DNA of 64,000 nt from Minwuia thermotolerans. GTDB taxonomy: Bacteria > Pseudomonadota > Alphaproteobacteria > Minwuiales > Minwuiaceae. Made by a program: the position numbers and the translations under genes. Under the pieces are notes generated by a model, which was not told where the DNA came from, did no database searches, and was given only the letters and a program-made list of their open reading frames with translations. The DNA lies in the NCBI GenBank assembly GCA_021604565.1, contig BQJF01000007.1, positions 22,855-86,854 on the forward strand, written 5' to 3'. The first letter of the stretch is position 1; the number at the start of each line of letters is the position of its first letter. Below, one piece after another: positions 19,021-26,969 of the stretch.

Positions 19021-19098
19021 CGCGTTCTCCCCTGCGGACAGCCGTTCACGATGACGGAGTGTCAGCCACGCAGATACAAAAGGCAATCGGGAGCTAGC

Positions 19099-19950
19099 TC
19101 ACCGCCGTTCCGCGATCATCCACATGTTGTCGGATGTGGGCATGTGGTCGAAGAAGTTGAAGCGGCGCACGGTCAGGCCGACGCCTTCGATCATCTGGCG
19201 CAGGCTGTCGGGGGTGAAATAGTTCACGTGGTCGGGGAACCGGAAGCCGGACCACTCCAGCCCCATGATCGGGCGCATGACGGACGAGTAGTTCGGCACC
19301 TTGATGATGGCGATACCGCCTGGCGCCAGGGTGCGCGCGATTTCGGTCATGACCTCGCGCGGCTGTACTTCGTGCTCCAGATAGGATCGCAGGGTGGCGG
19401 CGCTGAAGAAGCCGTCATCGAACTGTTTCAGACCATCCAGTGATGATGCGTTGACCGCCCTGCCGCCCTTGGTCCGGAACAGCGTGTCGGCCTGGGCCGC
19501 GATCTCTTCCTCGATCTCGATGCCGAAGGGCACGAACTGGTCCGGCAGGGTGGCCAGCCGCTTGCCACCCGCGCAGCCGATGTCGATCACGTTGCCGGGC
19601 CGGGCAAAACGGATGGTCAGGTCATCGACCTGCTTGCGCGGGAACATGTGCAGCCGGAAACGGGTCAGCTTGGACGCGCGGTAGCTCAGCGGCCGCGCCT
19701 TCTTGCGCCGCTTCTCCTCCCGCTTCCAGTTCTTCTGCCAGGCCAGGGTCCGGAACAGCTCGTCATAGACCGGCGCCTTCTCCAGATAGACGAAGCCGCA
19801 GTCGCCACAGTCCTTGATGGTCCAGGGGGCACGGGCATGGCGTGCGGCGCGGGCGGTATTGTCGGCCCCGCACTGGGGGCAGGCGCGCGTCTGCACGCGG
19901 ATGGCACCGACATCTTCCAGTTCCACCTGTTCGATCGCGCCAACGGTCAT
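19099..19950 (-). CDS. SAM-dependent methyltransferase with N-terminal zinc ribbon
   Basis: The 283-residue protein starts with a likely zinc ribbon (CPQCG near residue 24 and CGDCGF near residue 48). It continues with a class I methyltransferase domain with the SAM-binding motif VIDIGCAGGKRL and a later LAPGGIAIIKVPN strand. The linker is very basic (KREEKRRKKARPLS). The start at 19950 has AGGGG upstream. The organisation matches zinc-ribbon methyltransferases often found in surface glycan clusters, but no such cluster is here, so the substrate is unknown. Confidence 0.85.
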   Translation of the reverse strand: MTVGAIEQVELEDVGAIRVQTRACPQCGADNTARAARHARAPWTIKDCGDCGFVYLEKAPVYDELFRTLAWQKNWKREEKRRKKARPLSYRASKLTRFRLHMFPRKQVDDLTIRFARPGNVIDIGCAGGKRLATLPDQFVPFGIEIEEEIAAQADTLFRTKGGRAVNASSLDGLKQFDDGFFSAATLRSYLEHEVQPREVMTEIARTLAPGGIAIIKVPNYSSVMRPIMGLEWSGFRFPDHVNYFTPDSLRQMIEGVGLTVRRFNFFDHMPTSDNMWMIAERR

Positions 19951-20118
19951 GTTTCGCTGCCCCTGTCCGGTGTTCCAGCGGCAAGGGATACATTCAGCGA
20001 CCGGGCCTGTCGAGGCTGCCCGCGAGGCTGCCCCCGGCACGCGGACTGGATAATGTGGTTTCAGGCGCTACCATCCTCCTCCAGAATCCCGTCAAATCCG
20101 ACAGAAGGAACCGCAGGC

Positions 20119-20955
20119 ATGAAGTTTGGCACGTTCTTCTTCCCCACAGCCTACGCCATCGACGTCGTCGATCTGGCCAAGGAACTCGAGGATCGCGGCT
20201 TCGAATCCCTGTTCCTCTGCGAGCACACGCATATCCCCGTCAGTCGGGAGACAGCATTTCCCGGCGGTGGTGAACTGCCCGAGAAATATGCGCATACGCA
20301 TGATCCGTTCGTGGCCCTGTCTTTCGCGGCGGCGGCGACACGGACGCTGACCCTCGGGACCGGGATCAGCCTGATCACCCAGCGTGACCCGATCGTGACG
20401 GCGAAGGCGGCGGCAAGTCTGGACCTTCTATCCGGCGGACGTTTCGTGCTGGGCGCGGGCGGCGGCTGGAACCTGGAGGAGATGCGCAACCACGGTACGG
20501 ACCCGAAGACCCGGTTCAAGGTGCTGGAAGAGCGGTTGAAGGCGATCAAGGCGCTCTGGACCGAGGAGGAGGCGGAGTTCCATGGGGACTTCGTGGACTT
20601 CGATCCCGTCTGGTCATACCCGAAACCCGCCACGCAGCCGCACCCGCCGATCCTGATCGGTGGCGAGACCGACCACACGATCCGCCGGGTCGTGGAGTTC
20701 GCCGATGGCTGGTTCCCGCGCGCGAACTACAGCTTTGATCCGGCGGAGGGCATGGCCCGCCTGCGCCAGGCCGCCGATGCCGCCGGTCGGTCGATGTCCA
20801 CCCTGTCGGTCACCGTCTTCCGGGCCATCCCGGAGCCGGCACATATCGATGCCTGTCGGGAAGCCGGGATCGACCGGGTACTGTTCGATGTTCCCGACAA
20901 GGGGCGCGACGAGGTGCTGACCCTGCTGGACGGCTACGGCAAGCTGATGGGTTGA
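20119..20955 (+). CDS. LLM-class flavin/F420-dependent oxidoreductase
   Basis: This 278-residue protein has a luciferase-like TIM barrel. It begins MKFGTFFFPTAYAIDVVDLA and includes TLTLGTGISLITQRDP, LDLLSGGRFVLGAGGGWN and PPILIGGETD, motifs of the F420-dependent subgroup. The start is the ATG at 20119 after GAAGGAA; the longer open frame upstream is the antisense shadow of the methyltransferase. Cofactor preference (FMN or F420) cannot be settled from motifs alone. No obvious functional partner is adjacent. Confidence 0.88.
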   Translation: MKFGTFFFPTAYAIDVVDLAKELEDRGFESLFLCEHTHIPVSRETAFPGGGELPEKYAHTHDPFVALSFAAAATRTLTLGTGISLITQRDPIVTAKAAASLDLLSGGRFVLGAGGGWNLEEMRNHGTDPKTRFKVLEERLKAIKALWTEEEAEFHGDFVDFDPVWSYPKPATQPHPPILIGGETDHTIRRVVEFADGWFPRANYSFDPAEGMARLRQAADAAGRSMSTLSVTVFRAIPEPAHIDACREAGIDRVLFDVPDKGRDEVLTLLDGYGKLMG

Positions 20956-21010
20956 GGCGGTTGCGCGCAATGTCGAATTCCGCGGACCGTGCTGCGACAA
21001 TGCCGCTTCC

Positions 21011-21039
21011 TTGCCCCTTCCCGCCAAGCTTGGTAGACA
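21011..21039 (+). promoter_or_regulatory. Candidate promoter of ahcY
   Basis: TTGCCC at 21011-21016 and TAGACA at 21034-21039 are 17 bases apart in the 171-base gap before ahcY. The match to consensus is moderate. Confidence 0.4.
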
Positions 21040-21074
21040 CCGCGCCAGCCAAGTAATTCTGCGTCGTTTTCCTT

Positions 21075-21094
21075 CTTCCGGCAGGGGCCGGAAG
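21075..21094 (+). promoter_or_regulatory. Leader hairpin before ahcY
   Basis: CTTCCGGC and GCCGGAAG form a perfect 8-bp stem around the loop AGGG, 32 bases before the first ATG of ahcY. The loop AGGG could mimic a ribosome site. I do not see a recognisable SAH or SAM riboswitch core around it. Confidence 0.45.
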
Positions 21095-21126
21095 CGTGGA
21101 GCGGTGCCAATCAAGATCCGGAGCAG

Positions 21127-22425
21127 ATGATGAGCAATTTCACCGACTACAAGGTCGCCGACATGGGCCTGGCGGACTGGGGCCGCAAGGAGATCGCCAT
21201 CGCCGAAACCGAAATGCCGGGCCTGATGTCGCTGCGCGAGGAGTTCGGTGCGTCGCAGCCGCTGAAGGGCGCGCGCATTGCCGGTTGCCTGCACATGACC
21301 ATCCAGACGGCGGTACTGATCGAGACCCTGATCGCGCTGGGTGCGGAGATCCGCTGGTCGTCGTGCAACATCTTCTCCACCCAGGATCAGGCGGCTGCGG
21401 CCATCGCCGCCGCCGGTATTCCGGTCTTTGCCTGGAAGGGCATGGATGACGACGAATTCTGGTGGGCCATCGACATGACCATCGAGGGGCCGGACGGCTG
21501 GCATCCCAACATGATCCTGGACGATGGTGGGGACCTGACCCAGCGCATGCACGAGAACTTCCCGGCCCTGCTGGATGATGTGCGTGGCCTGTCGGAGGAA
21601 ACCACAACGGGCGTGCATCGCCTCTACGAGATGGCGAAGGCCAAGACCCTGAAGGTCCCGGCCATCAACGTGAATGACTCCGTGACCAAGTCGAAGTTCG
21701 ACAATCTCTATGGCTGCCGTGAGAGCCTGGTGGACGGCATCAAGCGGGCCACCGACGTGATGCTGGCCGGCAAGGTCGCCGTTGTCTGCGGCTTCGGCGA
21801 TGTGGGCAAAGGTTCGGCCGAGAGCCTGCGCAGCCAGGGCGCGCGGGTGATCGTGACGGAGATCGATCCGATCTGCGCGCTGCAGGCCGCCATGGAAGGC
21901 TATGACGTCAAGACGATGGAAGATGTTGCAGGCACGGCGGACATCTTCGTCACCGCCACCGGCAACAAGGACGTGATCACCGTCGATCACATGCGGGACA
22001 TGAAGGACCGCGCCATTGTCTGCAACATCGGCCACTTCGATTCCGAGATCCAGGTCGCGGGCCTGCGCAATTACACCTGGCACAACGTGAAGCCGCAGGT
22101 TGACGAGATCGAGTTCCCGGATGGCAAGCGGCTGATCCTGCTGGCCGAGGGTCGGCTGGTGAATCTGGGTTGTGCCACCGGTCATCCGAGCTTCGTGATG
22201 AGCGCGTCCTTCACCAACCAGGTGCTGGCGCAGATCGAGCTGTGGGAGAACCACAAGAACTACGACCGCGAAGTCTATGTCCTGCCGAAGCATCTGGACG
22301 AGAAGGTTGCAGCTCTGCACCTGGCGCGTCTGGGCGTGAAGCTGACCCAGCTTTCCGATGACCAGTCCGAATACCTCGGCATCCCGGCTGCCGGCCCGTT
22401 CAAGCCGGAACACTACCGCTACTGA
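21127..22425 (+). CDS. ahcY: Adenosylhomocysteinase
   Basis: AhcY hydrolyses S-adenosylhomocysteine to adenosine and homocysteine, keeping the methyl cycle running. The 432-residue product is full length. It shows the substrate motifs [11 protein letters not shown] and [13 protein letters not shown], the NAD-binding [14 protein letters not shown] and the C-terminal [13 protein letters not shown]. Two ATG codons occur together; the second, at 21130, has better spacing from GGAG. A leader hairpin precedes the gene and another hairpin follows it. It is transcribed in the same direction as divL. Confidence 0.98.
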   Translation: MMSNFTDYKVADMGLADWGRKEIAIAETEMPGLMSLREEFGASQPLKGARIAGCLHMTIQTAVLIETLIALGAEIRWSSCNIFSTQDQAAAAIAAAGIPVFAWKGMDDDEFWWAIDMTIEGPDGWHPNMILDDGGDLTQRMHENFPALLDDVRGLSEETTTGVHRLYEMAKAKTLKVPAINVNDSVTKSKFDNLYGCRESLVDGIKRATDVMLAGKVAVVCGFGDVGKGSAESLRSQGARVIVTEIDPICALQAAMEGYDVKTMEDVAGTADIFVTATGNKDVITVDHMRDMKDRAIVCNIGHFDSEIQVAGLRNYTWHNVKPQVDEIEFPDGKRLILLAEGRLVNLGCATGHPSFVMSASFTNQVLAQIELWENHKNYDREVYVLPKHLDEKVAALHLARLGVKLTQLSDDQSEYLGIPAAGPFKPEHYRY

Positions 22426-22457
22426 CCGCCGGGCCGCGTTTCGGTTACTTTCCTTCA

Positions 22458-22493
22458 ATCTTCCCGGTGGCCTAATGTGTCCACCGGGAAGAT
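22458..22493 (+). terminator. Hairpin after ahcY
   Basis: ATCTTCCCGGTGG and its exact complement form a 13-bp stem around a 10-base loop, 33 bases after the ahcY stop. No U run follows, so it may be a processing or rho-assisted end rather than an intrinsic terminator. It lies just before the divL start. Confidence 0.5.
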
Positions 22494-22521
22494 CTGACAG
22501 AAACCGCGCAGGCAAGACCGA

Positions 22522-24771
22522 ATGAAAATGAGCTTTGAAGCGCTGTCCTGGAGGTGCCGGCCGTCCGGTGCCTGGAAAGGCGCGGTTCTCTGCCTTGGCT
22601 GGACCGGCAGTGCCCATGCCGTCAGCCACGATGCCACTTCCTCCGATCCGCCCTTGCTGGTGCTGACTGTCGGCATCATTGCCGGTGCGGCCGTCGTCGG
22701 CACCATCGCCACGTTCCTTCGTCAGCGGCAGGCCAGCGCCATCCGTCGGATGCGCGCGGAAATGGCAACGCTGTCAGCGGAGCGGGAGGCGTTTCGCAAT
22801 GATGTGCAGCGCCAGACCGCAGAGATCGGGCTGACCAGGGACAAGCTGGCCTCGCTGGGACGGGAGCGGGACCAGTACCGCAACCTGCTGAACGCCGCGC
22901 CCTTCGCGGCCTGGCGGCGTGACATCGCCGGCGACATCATCTGGCGCAATGCGACGCTGGCCGAGATGCTGGGGGACGAGGGCACCCACGAGGAACTGGC
23001 GTCCAAGGCCGACAGCAACCGGCCCCAGGCACTGGTGGCCAAGGCGCGTGACGAGGAAGCGATCGCAGGCGAGGAACGGCGTTTCGTGGTGGAGGGCCAG
23101 CGCCGGGTCTTCCAGATCATGGAGACCCCGCTGCTGTCAGAGGATGAATCTGCCGGATTCGCCATTGACATCTCGGACGCAGAGGAACTGCGTCGTGAAC
23201 TGCGCCGCCATATCCGTGCGAACAACGAGGTGCTGCAGCACATGTCGACGGCTGTCGGCATCTACGACCGGGAAAAGCGGCTGATCTTCGCCAATCGGGC
23301 CTTCACCCAGTTCTGGGGCCTGGAGGAGGAATTCGTCGGGCACCAGCCGACCCTGGGCGAGGTCATGGACCGGCTGCACCAGAACCGGAAACTGCCGGAG
23401 CAGGTGGAGTATCGCCAGTTCCGCCGCAATCGGGAGGCGTTCTTCAGCACGCTGCTGGAACCCTTCGAGGATCTGTACCAGTTGCCTGACGAGCGGATGG
23501 TGCGTGAGACCATCACCCGCCACAGCTTCGGCGGTCTGCTGTTCATGGTGGAGGATGCGACCGACCGCATCGTGCTGGAGCGGACATTGAACACCCTGAT
23601 CGCCGTGCAGCGCGCGACGCTGGACAACCTGCATGAAGCCGTGGCCGTCTTCGGGCCGGACGGTCGTCTGAACCTGACAAATGTCGGTTACCGCCAGATG
23701 CTGGGGATCAGCGAAGAGGTTACGGAGAAGCAGCCGCATGTCCGGCAGCTCCTTGATCAGGTCGTCGAGCTCTGGGAGGAACCGGGTATCTATGCCGAGA
23801 TGCGGGAAAGCCTGATTGCATCCGCCACGGAGATGCGGGCCGACAATGGCCGCATGGAACTTCCGGACGGGCGCATCGTTGATTATGCAGCCACCGGCCT
23901 GCCGGATGCGAAGACGCTGTTCACCTACATCGATGTCACGGACTCGCTGCGGATCGAGCGCGCCCTGCGGGAGCGGAACGAGGCGCTGGTCGCCGCCGAC
24001 CTGATCAAGAGCGAGTTCCTGGAGAACATGTCCTATGAGTTGCGGACGCCGCTCAACACGATTCTCGGCTTTGCCGAGATCCTGCACAACGACTACTTCG
24101 GCACCCTGAACGAGCGGCAGCAGGAATATTCGTCGGGCATTCTGGAGGCGTCAGGCCAGTTCCTCTCCATGATCAACGACATGCTCGACCTTGCCTCGAT
24201 CCAGGCGGGTCATCTGCATGTGGACATGGAACCGTTCCGCATCGCGGACGCCATCGATTCGGTGCTGGAGAAGTATCGTGAGCGGGCGCAGCGTCGCCAG
24301 ATTCGCCTGCGGGTGGACATTGCGCAGGCGCTCAGCGAAATGGTCAGCGACCAGCGGCGCGTGGAACAGATCCTGGGCAACCTGATCAGCAATGCGGTGA
24401 AGTTCACGCCCCCGGGCGGCGAGGTCGTGATCTCCGCGACCAGCATCGAGGACACGGTCGAACTGGCTGTCGAGGACAACGGCATCGGCATTCCGGAAGA
24501 GGAGCAGGAGAGAGTCTTCGAGACCTTCCGGACCAGCGACCGCCATACCCGCCGTGGCGCCGGGCTGGGACTGGCGCTGGTGCGCAGCCTGATGGAACTG
24601 ATGGGGGGGTCGGTGACCCTGCAGTCGGAGAGCGGTGTAGGCACGCGGGTCTCATGCCGCTTCATCGCACTTGATGCGGATTTCGATCAGGGTATGGCAG
24701 AGTTCCCGACCAATGCTACGTCCGGAACCGTTGTGCCGATTTCCGGTCCGGTCGGGAAGTCCGAAGCCTGA
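22522..24771 (+). CDS. divL: DivL-like PAS sensor pseudo-histidine kinase (tyrosine at the phospho-acceptor site)
   Basis: This 749-residue membrane-anchored protein has one transmembrane segment (about residues 45-65), a coiled-coil stretch, several PAS domains (about 110-480) and a histidine-kinase-like core. The phospho-acceptor box reads ENMSYELRTPLN: Tyr505 (codon TAT at 24034) stands where kinases have His. The ATPase domain keeps NLISNAVKFT, DNGIGIPEEE and GAGLGLAL. Tyrosine at this site and the PAS-rich layout match Caulobacter DivL, which acts on CckA-CtrA signalling in the cell cycle. The following genes are tsaE, amgK, murU and addBA. Confidence 0.85.
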   Translation: MKMSFEALSWRCRPSGAWKGAVLCLGWTGSAHAVSHDATSSDPPLLVLTVGIIAGAAVVGTIATFLRQRQASAIRRMRAEMATLSAEREAFRNDVQRQTAEIGLTRDKLASLGRERDQYRNLLNAAPFAAWRRDIAGDIIWRNATLAEMLGDEGTHEELASKADSNRPQALVAKARDEEAIAGEERRFVVEGQRRVFQIMETPLLSEDESAGFAIDISDAEELRRELRRHIRANNEVLQHMSTAVGIYDREKRLIFANRAFTQFWGLEEEFVGHQPTLGEVMDRLHQNRKLPEQVEYRQFRRNREAFFSTLLEPFEDLYQLPDERMVRETITRHSFGGLLFMVEDATDRIVLERTLNTLIAVQRATLDNLHEAVAVFGPDGRLNLTNVGYRQMLGISEEVTEKQPHVRQLLDQVVELWEEPGIYAEMRESLIASATEMRADNGRMELPDGRIVDYAATGLPDAKTLFTYIDVTDSLRIERALRERNEALVAADLIKSEFLENMSYELRTPLNTILGFAEILHNDYFGTLNERQQEYSSGILEASGQFLSMINDMLDLASIQAGHLHVDMEPFRIADAIDSVLEKYRERAQRRQIRLRVDIAQALSEMVSDQRRVEQILGNLISNAVKFTPPGGEVVISATSIEDTVELAVEDNGIGIPEEEQERVFETFRTSDRHTRRGAGLGLALVRSLMELMGGSVTLQSESGVGTRVSCRFIALDADFDQGMAEFPTNATSGTVVPISGPVGKSEA

Positions 24772-24777
24772 GCCGGA

Positions 24778-25230
24778 ATGATCACACGCGACATTCAGCT
24801 TGACAGCATGCAGGCCACGCGGGCGCTGGGTCAGCGTCTTTCGGAAGCCTTGCGGGTCGGCGATGCGCTGCTGCTTTCCGGCGACCTCGGCGCTGGCAAG
24901 ACGGAGCTGGCGCGGGCCGTCATCAGGGCGCGGGCTAGCGAGTCTATCGACGTGCCCAGTCCGACATTCAATCTCGTCATTCCCTACGAATTCCGAGACC
25001 TGCTGATCACCCATTTCGATCTCTATCGGCTGGATGGTGCGGATGATGTGATGGAGCTCGGGTTTCTGGATGCGCTGGACGATGGATCAGTGATCGTGGA
25101 ATGGCCGGATCGACTGGGCGACCTGACACCGCCCGAGGCCTTGCGGATCGAGCTCACGACAGCATCGGAGCGGCGTCTGGCCAGGGTCAGTGGACCTGCG
25201 GCAACCGTGGAGCGGTTTCTTGGGGCCTGA
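24778..25230 (+). CDS. tsaE: tRNA threonylcarbamoyladenosine biosynthesis ATPase
   Basis: TsaE is the small ATPase that supports TsaB/TsaD in making t6A at position 37 of ANN-decoding tRNAs. The 150-residue product has Walker A GDLGAGKTEL, SPTFNLVIPYE, HFDLYRLDG and the VIVEWPDRLG strand, all standard. It starts 6 bases after divL and runs into amgK, so translation is likely coupled. Length is normal for the family. Confidence 0.95.
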   Translation: MITRDIQLDSMQATRALGQRLSEALRVGDALLLSGDLGAGKTELARAVIRARASESIDVPSPTFNLVIPYEFRDLLITHFDLYRLDGADDVMELGFLDALDDGSVIVEWPDRLGDLTPPEALRIELTTASERRLARVSGPAATVERFLGA

Positions 25231-26224
25231 GCGAAAGGTCGCGTTGCAGTCCCTGCTGCGGGCTGCCGGTCTGTCGGGGGCGGAGGTCCGGCCGCTGGCC
25301 GCCGACGCTTCCTTCCGCAGTTATCACCGCGTGCATGGCCGGGACGGGCGGGTGCTGGTGCTGATGGATGCCCCACCTGTGAGCGAGGATGTACGTCCCT
25401 TCGTCCGCATTGCAGGACTGTTGCGGCAGTGGGGTCTGTCCGCACCGGAGGTGGCGGCGGAGGATGCACAGGCCGGGTTTCTGCTTCTGGAGGATCTGGG
25501 TGACGATCTGTTCAGCCATCTGATAGCCCTCGATCCGTCACTGGAACCGAAGCTCTACACAGCGGCCATCGACGTGCTGGCCGCCCTTCACGGTCAGCAG
25601 GCACCGTCGGACCTGCCACGTCATGAGGCTGATGTCCTGCTGTCGGAGGTGGCGCTGTTTCTCGAATGGCGGTTCCGCGAAATTCATGGTCGAGCGGCCT
25701 CCGGCACGGAGACTGACAGCTTCCTCGATGCCTGGCGACAGGTGCTTCAGGACTGCGGCCCGTCATGTGACACGCTGGTGCTGCGCGACTATCACGTGGA
25801 CAATCTGATCTGGCTGCCGCAGCGGGCCGGAAATGCGCGGGTCGGTCTGCTGGATTTCCAGGACGCTGTCGGTGGAGATCCGGCCTACGATGTGGCTTCG
25901 CTGCTGTCGGACGTGCGCCGGGAGATCGACCCGGCACTGGCGTCGGCCCTGCTGGCGCATTATCTGGAGACGACTGGCCTGGAAGGTGAGGCGTTCCGGG
26001 CCCGGCTTGCGGTGCTGGGTGCGCAGAGGAACATGCGTATCCTCGGCGTCTTCACCCGACTGTGGCGGCGGGACGGCAAGCCGTCCTATACAGGCTGGCT
26101 GGCACGCACCTGGCGCTTGGTGCGGCGTGATCTGGAGCATGATGCGCTGGCCCCGGTCCGGGCCTGGGTGGCGCGGCATGCGCCGCAGGACCGGCAGGCG
26201 GACGAGATGGAGCGGAGAGACTGA
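25190..26224 (+). CDS. amgK: AmgK-like N-acetylmuramate/N-acetylglucosamine anomeric kinase
   Basis: AmgK phosphorylates the anomeric position of MurNAc/GlcNAc released from peptidoglycan, feeding the MurU recycling route that bypasses fosfomycin-sensitive synthesis. The 344-residue aminoglycoside-phosphotransferase fold is evident: DASFRSYHRV, FLLLEDLGDDLF, catalytic LVLRDYHVDNLIW and metal-binding LLDFQDAVGGDPAYD. The adjacent downstream gene is MurU, which supports the assignment over a generic phosphotransferase. The frame opens at a GTG inside tsaE (41-base overlap); TTG codons at 25220 or 25244 are alternative starts. Confidence 0.88.
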   Translation: MDLRQPWSGFLGPERKVALQSLLRAAGLSGAEVRPLAADASFRSYHRVHGRDGRVLVLMDAPPVSEDVRPFVRIAGLLRQWGLSAPEVAAEDAQAGFLLLEDLGDDLFSHLIALDPSLEPKLYTAAIDVLAALHGQQAPSDLPRHEADVLLSEVALFLEWRFREIHGRAASGTETDSFLDAWRQVLQDCGPSCDTLVLRDYHVDNLIWLPQRAGNARVGLLDFQDAVGGDPAYDVASLLSDVRREIDPALASALLAHYLETTGLEGEAFRARLAVLGAQRNMRILGVFTRLWRRDGKPSYTGWLARTWRLVRRDLEHDALAPVRAWVARHAPQDRQADEMERRD

Positions 26225-26967
26225 TGGCGGAGACTGAGCGGCCGGGACTGCCCCGCACGGCCATGGTTCTGGCGGCGGGACTGGGGAAGCGGCTTCGCCC
26301 CCATACCCTGTCGCGCCCGAAGCCGCTGGTGAATGTGGCGGGGCGCAGCCTGATCGACCGCACCCTGGACCGGCTGGAAGCGGTGGGGGTAACCGATGTC
26401 GTGGTCAACCTGCACTATCGCGCCGACATGCTGGCGGAACACCTGAACCGCCGGGGGTCGCCCAATATCATTCTGTCGCACGAGGAAGTGCTGCTGGAGA
26501 CCGGTGGCGGCGTGCTGCAGGCGCTGCCCAGGCTGGGCACGGAGCCCTTTCTGGTGGTCAATTCCGACATGATCTGGCGCGACGGGCTGACGGATACGCT
26601 GGCCATGATGGGTCGGCATTTCGACCCGGATCGTATGGATGCGTTGTTGATGATGCAGCCGACCATCCGCGCCCTCGGCTATCGGGGGCAGGGCGATTTC
26701 CACATGGACCCGGCGGGGCGGCTGATCCGCCGCAAGGCCCCGAAGGTGGCCCCGTTCCTGTTTTCCGGCGTGCAGATCCTGCGACCGGAAGTGTTTGACG
26801 GGATGACCGTCGAACCCTTCTCGCTGAACCGGATATATGATCTGGCGCAGGAGGCGGGGCGATTGTTCGGCACCCGCCATGACGGCGACTGGCTGGAGGT
26901 GGGGACACCTGCCGGGCTGGCAATGGCAGAACGGGAACTGCGCCGTTCCGGCGACCGGGGAGACTGA
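26224..26967 (+). CDS. murU: N-acetylmuramate-1-phosphate uridylyltransferase
   Basis: MurU couples MurNAc-1-phosphate to UTP, giving UDP-MurNAc in cell-wall recycling. The 247-residue nucleotidyltransferase has the sugar nucleotidyltransferase signature MVLAAGLGKRLRPHT followed by RPKPLVNVAG, and the metal-site VNSDMIW. Its first base is the last base of the amgK stop (TGATG), so the pair is translationally coupled. Without amgK next to it the protein would be called a mannose/glucose-1-phosphate guanylyl- or thymidylyltransferase; the neighbour makes MurU the better call. Confidence 0.9.
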   Translation: MAETERPGLPRTAMVLAAGLGKRLRPHTLSRPKPLVNVAGRSLIDRTLDRLEAVGVTDVVVNLHYRADMLAEHLNRRGSPNIILSHEEVLLETGGGVLQALPRLGTEPFLVVNSDMIWRDGLTDTLAMMGRHFDPDRMDALLMMQPTIRALGYRGQGDFHMDPAGRLIRRKAPKVAPFLFSGVQILRPEVFDGMTVEPFSLNRIYDLAQEAGRLFGTRHDGDWLEVGTPAGLAMAERELRRSGDRGD

Positions 26968-26969
26968 GC

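Noticed and set aside
16711..19443. 910-codon open frame on the plus strand
   Set aside because: It lies antisense to cobK, cbiD, the metallo-hydrolase and part of the methyltransferase, all of which have clear motifs.
20956..21126. SAH or SAM riboswitch before ahcY
   Set aside because: Only a short simple hairpin is visible; I could not match the conserved core of either class.
20614..22629. Open frame antisense to ahcY
   Set aside because: The plus strand encodes an almost invariant housekeeping enzyme.
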